Shown one piece after another: positions 13,023-23,807 of a stretch of DNA of 64,000 nucleotides. The notes under the pieces were generated by a model that searched no databases, had not been told where the DNA came from, and saw nothing but the letters and a program-made list of their open reading frames with translations. Made by a program: the position numbers and the translations under genes. How positions within the stretch are numbered: position 1 is the stretch's first letter; each line of letters opens with the position of its first letter. This DNA comes from Anthostomella pinea (lineage: Eukaryota > Ascomycota > Sordariomycetes > Xylariales > Xylariaceae): positions 1,612,001-1,676,000 of the forward strand of contig CAUWAG010000006.1 of NCBI GenBank assembly GCA_963556695.1, read 5' to 3'.

Positions 13023-13216
13023 TGTGACGGTGTACAGCTGTATCCACCTGGTTGGATACGAAGTCATTAGGTCACGTGTAGATTAGATAAGGAAGGAAAC
13101 CACTATATGTGCTGCAGCTATTTGGCTGCACGCACACCTGAATTTCTTTCCTTCCTCACCTTGTTATTGCCGTAATCAACACTAGATTGCAACACAACGC
13201 CGCAGGCATCGTGACA
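13023..13216 (+). mobile_element. Solo LTR, family A, copy 1 (194 bp)
   Basis: It starts TGTGACGGTGTAC and ends GCATCGTGACA. The duplicated 5-bp target GTTAT flanks it at 13018-13022 and 13217-13221. The TG...CA ends, the 5-bp target duplication and the lack of internal coding sequence define a solo LTR left by recombination of a retrotransposon. It shares its first ~75 and last ~20 bases closely with the inverted copy at 16485-16678. The middle contains a GCTGCAGC...GGCTGCACGC-like hairpin. Confidence 0.88.
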
Positions 13217-15962
13217 GTTATTAGTTTTAAACTACTAGTAATTGCCGTAATGCTACTAATAACTTTTAAAAGCTTTTTAATAAGATTATTTGTTTTAATT
13301 ACGCTTCTAATCATGTTTTTACGATGAAACGAGGTAGCCCAAGCTATAAAAGAATAATAATTAAAGGAATTAGAAGCTAAATTTGATCTACTTATTAAAT
13401 GCCTTACGATTTCGTATCGCGATAGAAACGTGGTTTAAGGTTAATAGTATATTCGCAAAGACGTTTTTGATTAAAACCTTATTAACAATATTGATAAAAC
13501 TAATACTTTTAATCGTACAGAATAAAAAAGGCAATTTCAAAATAAAAGCCTCTATAATTATGTTTTAAAAAGCCGCCTTAGTATATTAAAAATGGGATCA
13601 AGCTAGGTTTAAAATGATATTAATATGACAATAAACCAACGTTCGAATTTAATTAAAAAAATATTAAAAGACAATAAAACAATTAAATAATACTTCAATC
13701 AATGTATAAAGAAAAAGATCTTAACATTTAATATACTAAGTATTATTAGGAAAAGGAAAAACCTAGTTAACGATTAGTAAATATATCATTTTTATTAAAC
13801 CGTTAAACTTTAAATAAGCAATATTAGAAAGACGTATTGTAATAATATTAATAGCAAAAAGGATTTTCATTAATATTAAATCTTTAAGCCTTAAGCCGAA
13901 TTTATTAATAACATTTTCGGTATATTTCTTTATTATAAACTTTTAATAATTATATAAATGTTTCCGCTATTATATAATCTTATAATAATAACGGTAATAC
14001 TTGTTACGGTTTATTAATATTATATCGTCTATTTTATAACTTTGTAAAACTATTAAATTATAAAACTCACAGTTGTTTTATTATTAAAAACGGTCGTTAA
14101 TTGAAATTAGAATGAAGAAAAAAATGATTTTTCCCCTGCTATAAAGCTTGATTATAAAACCTTTTCTAGGTTTCTAAAACTTGCTGCTACTTTACTTTTA
14201 AACTTTATCGTCGTTAAAAGTATAAAAGTTAAGTATTAACGGTACAATATTCATTTATTAAAAGCGCTTACACTGTTTCAAAGTAACGTGATTAAAATAA
14301 ATACTTATAATCGACTTAGTTACCGTGCGATATAAATTAAAACTATTAATAAAAAGAATAACTGAAACGGTATAAATAGAAATAATTTTACGATTTAAGA
14401 CTTAATAAAAGCTAACCGTATAAATTCGGTAATTTCCAATTTATTACGAATAAAAGCGCCTATAATGATAAACAATTAACGCTTTAATTTAGTATTATAC
14501 TTCTAATAAATTGGAAAGTCAATTTTATCTTTAATAAAGCGTTTTATTAATCTTTTTCGAGTTTTATAACATTGTTATAAACATAATTAACCTCAACTAT
14601 TTTAAAAGGCTTGTAAGTATAATTTTCGGTAATAAGTAGTAATTAGTTTTTGATTATAACGTATTTGTATTTAATAATTTTTATACCAGAAAGCCTTTTA
14701 TAATCGCGGTAAATAGTTTGAACAATTTTATTGTAACGTAGAGTTTAATTATAAGTTTGATTTTAAAGACGATAACATCGTAAGTTATTAATAATTTATT
14801 AAACGATTGTTAAAAAAAATTAAAATTTAAAACCTAAGCCTTTATACTTTCAATATCAAGGATTTTTCCAGTTAGTTACGTATACATTGCAATGTGACTT
14901 ATAATACTTCTAAGCGATAAAATTAAACAAAAAGAATATTTAATAATTAAAGTAATAAGCAAATGCTTTAAAGGTTAATTTTATAAAAGACGTTTAAACC
15001 TTAGAGTTTTGAAGGTGTTTAAGCTTATCAATAAATATAACTATAATAAAAAACATTTCGGTTTAATAAAAAATAATAAAAGTACTTATATATACTTAAT
15101 TAGATTGAAGAAATATAGATCTTATACAAAAAAACTTTATAAAATCGTGCTTTGTTTTGTTTTTTAAAATTTACTTTTTCAATTTACATATAATCGGTAC
15201 CTTATATATTTTAATTATAAGATATCGTCGTTTAACTTCTTTTTTACTTTATTTATACAAAGTAAAAAGGAGTAAATACTTTAAGTAAAACTAACTTCAT
15301 TAAATTTAGTTTAAAGTTTTTTTGAGGCTGTAATAAGCCTTATTCTATATGTTATTAAGTTAAGCTTAAATATTTAAAGCTGTATATATATATATTAAGT
15401 ATTAACGTTTAATTTTAATAATAAGATATTTTTTAAACTTATTTTTTAAATCTTATTATTTTCAACGTATAATACTTGTGATGTTAGCAAGAACTTTAAA
15501 AACTTTGAATTCCGCGGTAATAAGTATCGTAGTCGATTAGGTTAACGATATTATAGCTATAGACGTAACGCTTATAAATTCGAAAGTATTAGCTCTAATA
15601 TTATTAAAGCTGGTTTTCATATTGTTTTTACCTTCCAATTTTTGTCGGTAAGAATATTTTTATTAATATTCTAAAAGTTTATGGATTATTATAACTTTTA
15701 AAAGCAAAAAGTTTTTTAGGTTAAACTGTTAAATCAAACAAGTCGTTATTTTTGTTAATATTAAAAAGATTAAAAGCAAAATTAGTTTCGTAGCGCATTT
15801 ATTACAACTATTGGTCGAATTCGACTTAAGCGAAGTTTTAAATTATTAAGTATCAAAAATAAAAAATACTGAGAAACCGATTTCTGAAAAGTATTATACC
15901 GGGGAAAAAATAGGGTAGTTTATATGCTAGTAATTATTATTATTGTTTATTAATATAGTTTT

Positions 15963-16166
15963 TATTGGATCCATTCGATTCCAGCCTGCAAACCATCTAT
16001 ACCAAGACCCATATATATGATTAGATAAGAGATTAGATACCTGGTTGCGAGGTCACTTAGCCAGACCTTCAGGTCCAGCTAGACCTCCCAATCCAACCCA
16101 TCAGCAACATCATAACTTTGACCTATACTCGAGTATTATGATTGATCGGTCAACCCTGTTCCAACA
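15963..16166 (-). mobile_element. Solo LTR, family B (204 bp)
   Basis: Read on the minus strand, it begins TGTTGGAACAGGG and ends GGATCCAATA, where the final CA has become TA, consistent with a C-to-T change. The perfect 5-bp duplication GTTTT flanks it at 15958-15962 and 16167-16171. TGTTGGAA is a common start of Copia-type LTRs. Its base composition is ordinary, in strong contrast with the surrounding AT-rich DNA. Confidence 0.82.
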
Positions 16167-16484
16167 GTTTTATCATTATAACTTCAAGTTTTAAGTTCTT
16201 AGGCTTAAATTAAAACTTTTTATATTAAGCGATAAATAAAAACTTTTTAATCATTTCATCATAATAAATGTTACGACTTAATTAATTATAAAAGTAATAA
16301 GCTATAAGTTTAAATTAAGACAGGGTTAGTAATACGATCTTAAATAAAGTTAAAAAAAGGTGGTCTTTTTTTATTGAATTCTATATGACTCTTATAATTA
16401 ATCAAAGAACCGGATTAATAACGACTGAGCTAGACATTCAAAAGATAAGTAATAATAAGATATAATATAAAGAGTATATAATCG

Positions 16485-16678
16485 TGTCACGATGTCTGCG
16501 GCGTTGTGTGGGAATCTGGTGTTGTATTCCGAAAATAATAAGGTCAGGAAGAAAAGGAAAGCCAGCTAAGGTGTGGTGCATACACCCACCTTATGTGGTG
16601 GTCCCGTTCCTTATCTAATCTACACGTGACCTGATGACTTAGCATCCAACCAGGTGGATACAGCTGTACACCGTCAAA
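16485..16678 (-). mobile_element. Solo LTR, family A, copy 2, inverted (194 bp)
   Basis: This is a reverse-orientation copy of the element at 13023-13216 with exactly the same length. It is flanked by its own 5-bp duplication AATCG at 16480-16484 and 16679-16683. The different target duplications show the two copies are independent insertions and not one element. Ends are well conserved (CCGCAGACATCGTGACA; GACGGTGTACAGCTG); the central ~90 bases have diverged. Confidence 0.86.
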
Positions 16679-17045
16679 AATCGTATAACATTAAAAAGAA
16701 AGAAAGAAGCTTCTATTTACTAATATTTACATAATATAAAAAAAAATTTGATAACGAACTATTTTAAAAAGTCGACATCATATAAATACAAATAACTTAA
16801 TTTTTTAAGTTTGATAAAAATCTCCTTTCAATATATTTAGGATAATACAGTTATACGTTTTATTAAAATTAACTAATAATCGATAATTAAAACTAACTTA
16901 AGATTAAATAAATCTTCTATATTCAAAAATTAAACTATTAAAAAGTGATTAACGTTAAAAATGTCAAGCGCTAACCCTTTTTAAATACTAAACGTTATTA
17001 AATTATTAAACTATCGTTATAAGACACATAACAGGTAATAGACTA

Positions 17046-18969
17046 TTTAGCGGATCTTTAGAACCCTGGTACGGTGCCGCTTCTTCGGTCCTTTGTCCGG
17101 ATCAAGTAGGCATATGTATAGCATGCCGTGTAGACTGGGCAGACGGGTTCGGAGATATTACGAGCACACAGTATGCTTTGGCTCGATCTGAACGAGAATC
17201 GTATTCGTAAATCTCAGAGCTCGACTGCCCTATTCGAAATGAAAGCCGGTAACAAAATAGTAATAAGAAGTCAGGTCGACTCGGGTGAGGTTCGCAGGAT
17301 TGTATCTCTGGACTCCCATCAGGAGCTTGGGTGTTCTCAAGCATGTGCTGCCCGAACAATTTACGGTATGCACTACGGTAGCGCCGCGGCGGCGGCTAGC
17401 AGCTGACAACTAGCGGGGGCTTTCCAATATTCTCCACCCCTCCGGATCCAAATCTCACCGTCTCTTCCATTTTATTTGCTGCCTAACGACTTCAACAAAA
17501 TGAGGAGCCCAATTCAAGCAACTGTCCTGAATCACCGCGTAACGACTACTAGAGGATCCACGTGGCGTGGTAGAACCCTCTGAACGCAATAACATCATAA
17601 GCAAATCAGTCTCTTGACAGGTAGGTACGGTCAGGTCTCTGGAGGAATTGACATGGAATTGTGCTATTCTTCCATGCTGAGGCTCACCCAAGCTCAGCCT
17701 CCTCCGATATAGAGGTTCCGAGGCCCTGCATGTGACTGTGCGGTAGCTTCAGCCACAACTCACTGCATGACTTAGGTACCTATTCTGAAGCGATCTTCAT
17801 GTGTGCAGCTGGAGTCTGGATTCTGGAAACCTCGAACATCTGCTCAGCCGCACTCCTAACACTCCACAGCTTCCTCCGCTCCACGTTTCATCAAGGATTC
17901 TGGCCAGCGACTCGGCCGTGTACGTACGAAGGATTCGCGCAGTGCCCTGCGTGCATGGCCTGCGCTTGGCTATCACGGCTACTAGAAGATCCTCGGACCA
18001 AGTGGACCTTCTTCGCGTCGTCTGCCCTATTTCGACTATGATGACAGCCGAATGTAGGTTGCGCCTGGCTGCCATGACTGGCTCGCTCACGTTAGGTCGC
18101 AACTTTTGGCGGCTTACCGACGTATTGCTCCCTGCGGTCCTTACGAGGAACCGGCTCCCTGCATTAGTTGACTGACTGCACGTGGCTGTCCGCACAGTTG
18201 GAAGAGCATGTGTCGGGAACAGAACTCGAGGACTTGGGGGCGACGGATCACCTTCGACCGTTGCAGTGGCCCCCAACTCATGCGATCAAGGTATCTAAAT
18301 CACCTCTGTCTGGGGTCTGCAGCTGTTGGGAAAAGGGGCTCCTTGATGCTACTGCGTCGACGGGGAGATTACCCATCTCACCCGACAAAGAATTGCGTGT
18401 AACACAGGTTGTTCAGCTCCATCCCCACGAGAGCAGCAGCAATTTCGTCGCGCTTGCGTCTTGCTTGAGCGTTGGAAATCTCGATCCCTCGGACCAGATG
18501 AGTCTTCACTCTCGCCGACCGACTGCCGCTCGCCTCATACTCGCAGGATATGCGAAAGATCGAAAATAGGACACGGGAAAGTAGCCCGGATCGAACAGAC
18601 CAGACACCTGTCGATACAGAAGTCCACCTCATAAAATGCCTTATGGAGCTGGGATCCGAAAGGCTTACTGAGAGGACCAAGTCGGCCTCCCCGTAGTGGT
18701 GTCGCATCTGATCTGCACTCTGCGTCAAGCAATGCAGTCAGATGCGTCGAGATGTCTGCAGTCGTGGTTGGCTGACCCGGGACGGACACGTGATTAGGCA
18801 GTCAGCTGCAGCTGGCGTCGCAATATAATCAAGCTTCATCATTGGTAGTGGTGAGGCTTTTTGAAATTTGCGTCTGAGCTCGATCAGGTTGGCTGAGAAC
18901 TGCGATCGCGAGGGCCGGCTCGACCTCGGATTCACAGCGTTACCGGTACTGCTACACTGACCCGCCATA
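17046..18969. other. Region of normal composition between AT islands; no gene supported
   Basis: Open frames of 60-160 codons occur on both strands (for example minus 17797-18276 and plus 17801-18175) but they overlap, lack domains and cannot be joined by convincing introns. It could be a decayed gene or unique spacer flanked by mobile elements. I see no RNA gene. Confidence 0.35.
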
Positions 18970-19529
18970 AGTCTCCGAGCATCCCCGCATTTACACCAAA
19001 ATGCCCTACCTTTACGCTTTTATAACTAAAGACTTAAAGCTTTTTAAAATGAGATATTATAAGAAACTAATATTTGGAAATGCTGAAGTTTTCGTAACTG
19101 ATTTCTAAATATTTACTTTCTTAGCGACTAAAATATTAAGAAATAGATATATAAAAGTAAAGTTTAAAATCTTAAATCTTAAATCTTAATAAAGCTATAA
19201 GAAATATTTAAAAAATCGTATAAGTCGTAATAAAGTTATATAATATTAAATGGCATGTAATACATGTATAAGACGAAAAACCTTATGTGATAGATTTTTA
19301 AAGAAATAGATATATTAGAAAGTTATTTTATCGAAAATTTAACCTTTAATAAAGTAATATTTACGACCTTTATCTTTAAGATGTCAAAGTTTTTAAATAA
19401 ATCATTTTAATATTCCAGTAAATTTAACTATATGTACTATAAGTACTTAAGTTGTATCTATTTTACTCGATTTATCACGATCGCGTAAAGCTGGGGTGTT
19501 TTGGTGTAAAACAGGGATGCTCGGAGACT
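18970..19529. mobile_element. Non-autonomous or decayed TA-flanked inverted-repeat transposon relic (560 bp)
   Basis: Terminal inverted repeats of 47-48 bp (18970-19017 and 19483-19529) begin AGTCTCCGAGCATCCC and share TTTACACCAAAA and CTTTACGC. A TA dinucleotide lies just outside each end (18968-18969 and 19530-19531), as expected for Tc1/mariner or pogo (Fot1-type) insertions. The interior is very AT-rich with no coding potential, consistent with RIP decay or a miniature element. The inner part of its repeat shares a GGTGTTTTGGTGT word with the larger Fot1-type element at 28140-30064. Confidence 0.78.
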
Positions 19530-19725
19530 TATGGCTGGGGAGTGTATCACCTTTGGAAAAGTGTGCATTCCCCAGCGTGTTGGGTGGGCGGCTGCATGCA
19601 CGAACGGAGCAGGACGTATGTTGACGTGGAGCTGATGGTCACGGAGAAGCTTACAGAATACGATGCAGACGAATTCGACAAGGGGTCAAGATATTAATTC
19701 GGTCAGTCTAAATAGCATGCATTTA

Positions 19726-20035
19726 CTACCCCCCTACGAAATAACTAAGGCATGCTCTCGGCTCAGTGCCTTAGCAAGTAAGTTGGTACTTACCGAACCG
19801 GCCTCCGGGGGGTGGACGTGTCTTGCGCGTTGTCGTAGTGGCGGATCTCTGTCCCCTGCTTGCCCTTGTACTTCCAGTACATCTGTTCCCCAGCTTTGTC
19901 TCCCGAGACAAAGTTCGAACCCGAACCCGAACCAGAGCCCGACGAGCCTGAGCCAGACCCGGAGCCGGTGTTGGAACCTGAACCAGAGCCGGAGCTGCTA
20001 CCCGCGATGTTGCTGATGCTGCTGAAGAGACCCAT
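19726..20035 (-). CDS. Small Gly/Ser-repeat protein of unknown function
   Basis: Starting at ATG 20035, about 80 residues are read: MGLFSSISNIAG, then a run of alternating Ser/Gly, then a conserved-looking tail with GDKAGEQMYWKYKGKQGTEIRHYD. A GTAAGT donor at 19793 with an acceptor at 19745-19746 (49-nt intron) would add a tiny last exon (19744-19726) and give 86 residues. Without splicing the frame stops at 19790 after 81. No signal peptide or named domain is visible. The non-repetitive tail suggests a real gene, but the 3' end is uncertain. Confidence 0.5.
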
Positions 20036-23000
20036 GTTTGCTGTTTTCTATTGTGTTTTGTGGACTAGCTATCTGTACCGATACTTAATTTTCCGTTACT
20101 TAAGTCTTGTTCGCGCGATGGTATCTTACTACACTGTTTGATGCAGGAGCTGAGAGATGGCGATGGGTCGGGCTTGCTGAGTTATATACATTTCCCAAAC
20201 ACGACTAGGTCCATCATGGGAAGAGTCAACGTTCATTGTGGTGACAAGGACCATTCTGGAAGTCGCACAATGCGTGGTTTGCTGTTTGTTCCAAGGTGAT
20301 CCCTGGGGAGAATCGCTTTGTGAGTCAGGGGCTGGCTCTTTGAGGGTTGATGTTGAGGGACAAAGCGGAGTAAAGGGGTGCAAGGCACAATGGGCTCTTG
20401 GAGAACAAGGTGGTTCTCAGGGCGGGGGTTTGATTCGACAGGGTCATTCTCGTGTGTTTCAGATACTATGGAAGGTTGTGCCTGGGGGGGGGGAAGGTGA
20501 TGGAGTGGAAAGGGGTCGAATAGGAGAGTAAGCCAGTAGACAGTGGCTTTGGCTTGAGAGCAGATCGATTGATTTCTTCGAGACTTGACTTCAAAGCTGA
20601 GCGTGGACGGCTCTGCCATGCAGTGAGTCGCTGGGTGGGGGCTCTGGAAACAAAGTGACTTTGAATTCACAAGCATATGACGATCTCATCGGGCTCGGCA
20701 GCTGCAGGCAAACAACCGTTGCTGGATGCATGTGCGTACGTCCCAACACTTGACTCCTCTCGCCGTTCTTCATGGTACTCATATACATTTCGCTCCTTTC
20801 GATGGTTATCTCTGGTTGTCTTGGGTGGAACCGAGCGGTGGGGTGAGCAACACATTTGAGGAGACAGGGGCTCGCGTCGACGAGAGACGTTCGATTCCGA
20901 CTACGCAGGATAGTCTCGGAAAACGCCCCAGACATACTCATGGTGAACGGCTTCTGATCTAAGAGGGTATGGAAGATCGTTGCGCCCTTACCCAAGCTAT
21001 ACCGAAGCAGGAGTGGACACGATGGCTCGATGAAGCGTGTTAACATTGCGAGTTGCCCCCTCTACCTAGGTCACTCATGGAGTCATCGTGCGGCGTCTGC
21101 ATATCTTACGGAATCTTAACTCGCCATATCCTGAGGATTCTCATCGGCGATACTCTCTCAAGGACGTTATTATGTTCCAGTGTTCTCTATGCAGGACGCG
21201 GGAGTTGCCCCTTTCTCCTGGCATACGCTGTTCCTTGAAACGGGCGCTCCGCAAGCGATATTCAGAGCCTTCGGAACCTGATCATGATTATAGATGTCTG
21301 CTCTTCGGGCCGTTACAGACTCGCATATACACCAGAATTAGGCATGAAACTTCACTTAGATCCGGAGGCCATCGTAGTCGGGATGCCTCCTCTGCTCTAT
21401 CTGTAGAGACGAAGTAGACTTCTTCGAGCAGGCGATGTGTCGCACGACAAAGTTTTGCATGGGTGCATCCATCTTGCACGCTTCGTTGTAGACTACTCGC
21501 CTGTATATTTTTTGCGGTTATGCAACAATATCACGGGGTGAGTGCCGACTTCCAAGGTTGGAGTTTGGTGTTGGGGCCATTTGCTGTCATACCTTAGACC
21601 GCTGTGGGGCACGTATTACAGACAAGCATTGTCGTTTGCTCATTGCGAAATTCGACACTCGATGCATTGATTGACCATGGGACTGCTGACTGCGATTCAA
21701 GATGATGCAATAAGCATATCTGAGCCATAAATAGGGGTTGGATGACCATGGATGTAGTGACTCACGATGTAGACAGGTTGTCAAGTTTGCTCGTTTTGGT
21801 GTCGGAAATTGTGGTGTAATCAGCCTGGAGAAGACGAGGACTATTCGATGTGCGATCAGAAGTACATCTCCGCACGCCGATTCAATTGCTAGATTATCTT
21901 GACATCCTATTTGTTCTGCTTGATAATACCGAAAATATTGATCTGCGTCTGGGGAAGTTGGGGGAAGTCGCATCCCCCGAAGTCGACCTCCCTATTAGTC
22001 CGTTGTTTCGCGCCCAGCCTCTCCGAAATGAATGGTACTGCCGATTATCATGAAACATCTGAGATGAGCAAACTGCAATCTCATGTGGTGCACTGGTGGC
22101 TTCTACATTTGAGTCAATGGCTTGCACGCTCCCCCCTTTCCTTCCCCACGACAACTTACCAGGCATTGCTAGAACGTGGAGCCCCGCTCTTTCCCAAACG
22201 TCCACCGCCATCCGTGATCTGCGTGACCCGAAGCTTGACTTGACCGAGGTCTTGATCGTCGACCGCCATTCATACTACAACAATCAGCTTCATCACGGCC
22301 TCTCCTGCATCTCTCTTTCTGTCTCTTCTAGTCCTCTCTGCCGTCTCTCGTGCCCGTTCCTATTTCATGATACCCCTTCGGCGAACTGCTCTTTCCGTCT
22401 CACCTCCTAATCACAGGACCCGGCGTGTCTAAAACCCCCACCTTGTCAGTCTAGACTCTACCTACCTAGACCCGTTTGGAAGTTCTTATCGTATTGCGTC
22501 CGATCCTGTACGAATCCTACGGTTCATTTGAAGGCCTGGTTTTTCTGCACTTGTCTGCATGTTCGTCTATTCGTCGCCCATTCCGCCGGCAGCTGATCAG
22601 CCAAGCCTCTGAATCATTGGCCACCTTGAAACAAGTCACCGAAACAGCGACCTGATCACTGAACGAGCCATCCCCGTCGACTATAAAAAGGCATTGTGAA
22701 GACTCGGATCCATCCGCACGGAACGATTGCGCCTCTTTCATGTCCGACTGGGAGGACGCGACACGGTGTAGCAGCGACAGCACGAGTTTTTTGTGGTTCA
22801 GCCCCCCGAGTTCGCACATTTGACCGATCGCCAGATTCCGAGCCCGATCTTCACCACCCGACGTGCCCGACTCAGCAGCCTGTTCTAGCCTGGTTCTAGC
22901 CAGGGGTGGACCGTCTCCTGTGGCCCATGACCTCATTGCCCCTGCGTGTAGTCAAAAGCTGCAGTTGTTTGCACGCATACCGGCCCGTTTTCGCCAACAG

Positions 23001-23095
23001 AAGTTGGAAGGCGACCAGCGAAGTCGTCTGTCTGTTTCCGCCTCGGCACACAACAAGGTAGCAGCACTATCGGGTTGGCTGTCAGTTGCAGATAG
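20036..23095. other. Intergenic ~3 kb; no gene supported
   Basis: Numerous overlapping short frames occur on both strands, none with recognisable motifs. The last ~700 bases are the presumed promoter and leader of the hexokinase-like gene and are rich in CTTC/CCTC pyrimidine tracts. No repeats of note. Confidence 0.35.
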
Positions 23096-23807
23096 AACCC
23101 AGCCAAGGCAAGAGAAGAGAACTCATCAGTGCAACCTCGGGCTCGCTCCTTGAGCCGCAGGTGCACCCCGGCAGCAGAGTGCAGTCCTCCACCATTGAAC
23201 ACGGCTCCCCTCGCGGCGTCTCCAGACGCTCCAGACTTATACCACGTCGACCCCACTAATAGCCCCGCGAAACTCGCCGTGGCTCCTTCACCTCCCACCA
23301 CGCTGTCCTCAGCCTTTAAAGCCTGGCGCTTCTTCAGCGCCAGAGCTGATGATGATCCCGACCTCGACCCCTCCATCACGACTGCGTCTCCCTTCCCAGC
23401 TGCGGTAGACGACCATCACCGGAGACAGAAGACACAGAAGACGCCCAGCATCGTGGCAGTTCACCGCCCGACCCTCACTTTCATACACGTCTTCTCCGTG
23501 ACCTTCCTGATCCTGGTCTTGGTAAGTTTATTAGCCGTGACATGACGTTGGACGAGGGATATTTTGTCTTATTAGCTCAAAGCTGGGGCTCCCCGCATCA
23601 AAACCTTCGGCGCAATTACTGACTGCCCCTCCAATACAGGTCGCACAGCTCTTCCTAACCGACGTCAAGTTCCAGTACTCCAGGATATTCACTTCGCATC
23701 CATTCTCTCGAACCGTCTCCTCTCCGCCAGCTTTTGTCCTTGACGACTCTGTCTGCGAGAGTCCTCAACCCTTCCCCACCGCACCGCCCGTGTCAAGAGC
23801 ACCCGCA
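23096..23807 (+). other. ATG-less open frame encoding a hydrophobic segment, spliced in frame to the hexokinase-like gene
   Basis: The hexokinase reading frame extends upstream of ATG 23808. A GT-AG intron (23522-23639, GTAAGT donor, TACAG acceptor) joins it without a frame break to an open stretch running back to a TAG at 23093. This stretch encodes a Pro/Ser-rich region, then a clear membrane-spanning segment across the splice (FIHVFSVTFLILVL-VAQLFL), then a Ser/Pro linker. It contains no in-frame ATG at all. Either an undetected 5' exon supplies the start, or a non-AUG codon is used (a CTG lies before SSAFKAWRF at about 23302). If translated, it would tether the enzyme to a membrane. Confidence 0.55.

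Larger units (their letters stand above)
11340..17045. repeat. AT-rich island, probably RIP-degraded repeat DNA
   Basis: For about 5.7 kb the sequence is dominated by A and T, with abundant TpA, TTAA and ATTA and very few CpA-rich or GC-rich words. No open frame longer than ~60 codons survives. This pattern is what repeat-induced point mutation leaves in ascomycete transposons. The edges are sharp (near 11340 and 17045). Three short segments of normal composition inside it are solo LTRs, annotated separately. The identity of the original element can no longer be read by eye. Confidence 0.8.

Noticed and set aside
13023..16678. One retrotransposon with terminal repeats at 13023 and 16485
   Set aside because: The copies are inverted, not direct, and each has its own 5-bp target duplication, so they are separate solo LTRs.
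11340..17045. Mitochondrial DNA insertion as explanation of the AT-rich island
   Set aside because: No recognisable mitochondrial gene or tRNA, and the TpA-rich pattern with embedded LTRs fits RIP better.
20591..21046. 151-codon minus-strand frame in the region upstream of the hexokinase gene
   Set aside because: No motif, no plausible splice partners, and competing frames of equal length exist on the other strand.
22927..23521. Upstream ATG exon (ATG 22927, donor near 23058, acceptor near 23091) as the start of the hexokinase gene
   Set aside because: Joining it gives an immediate TAG at 23093 in the required frame.
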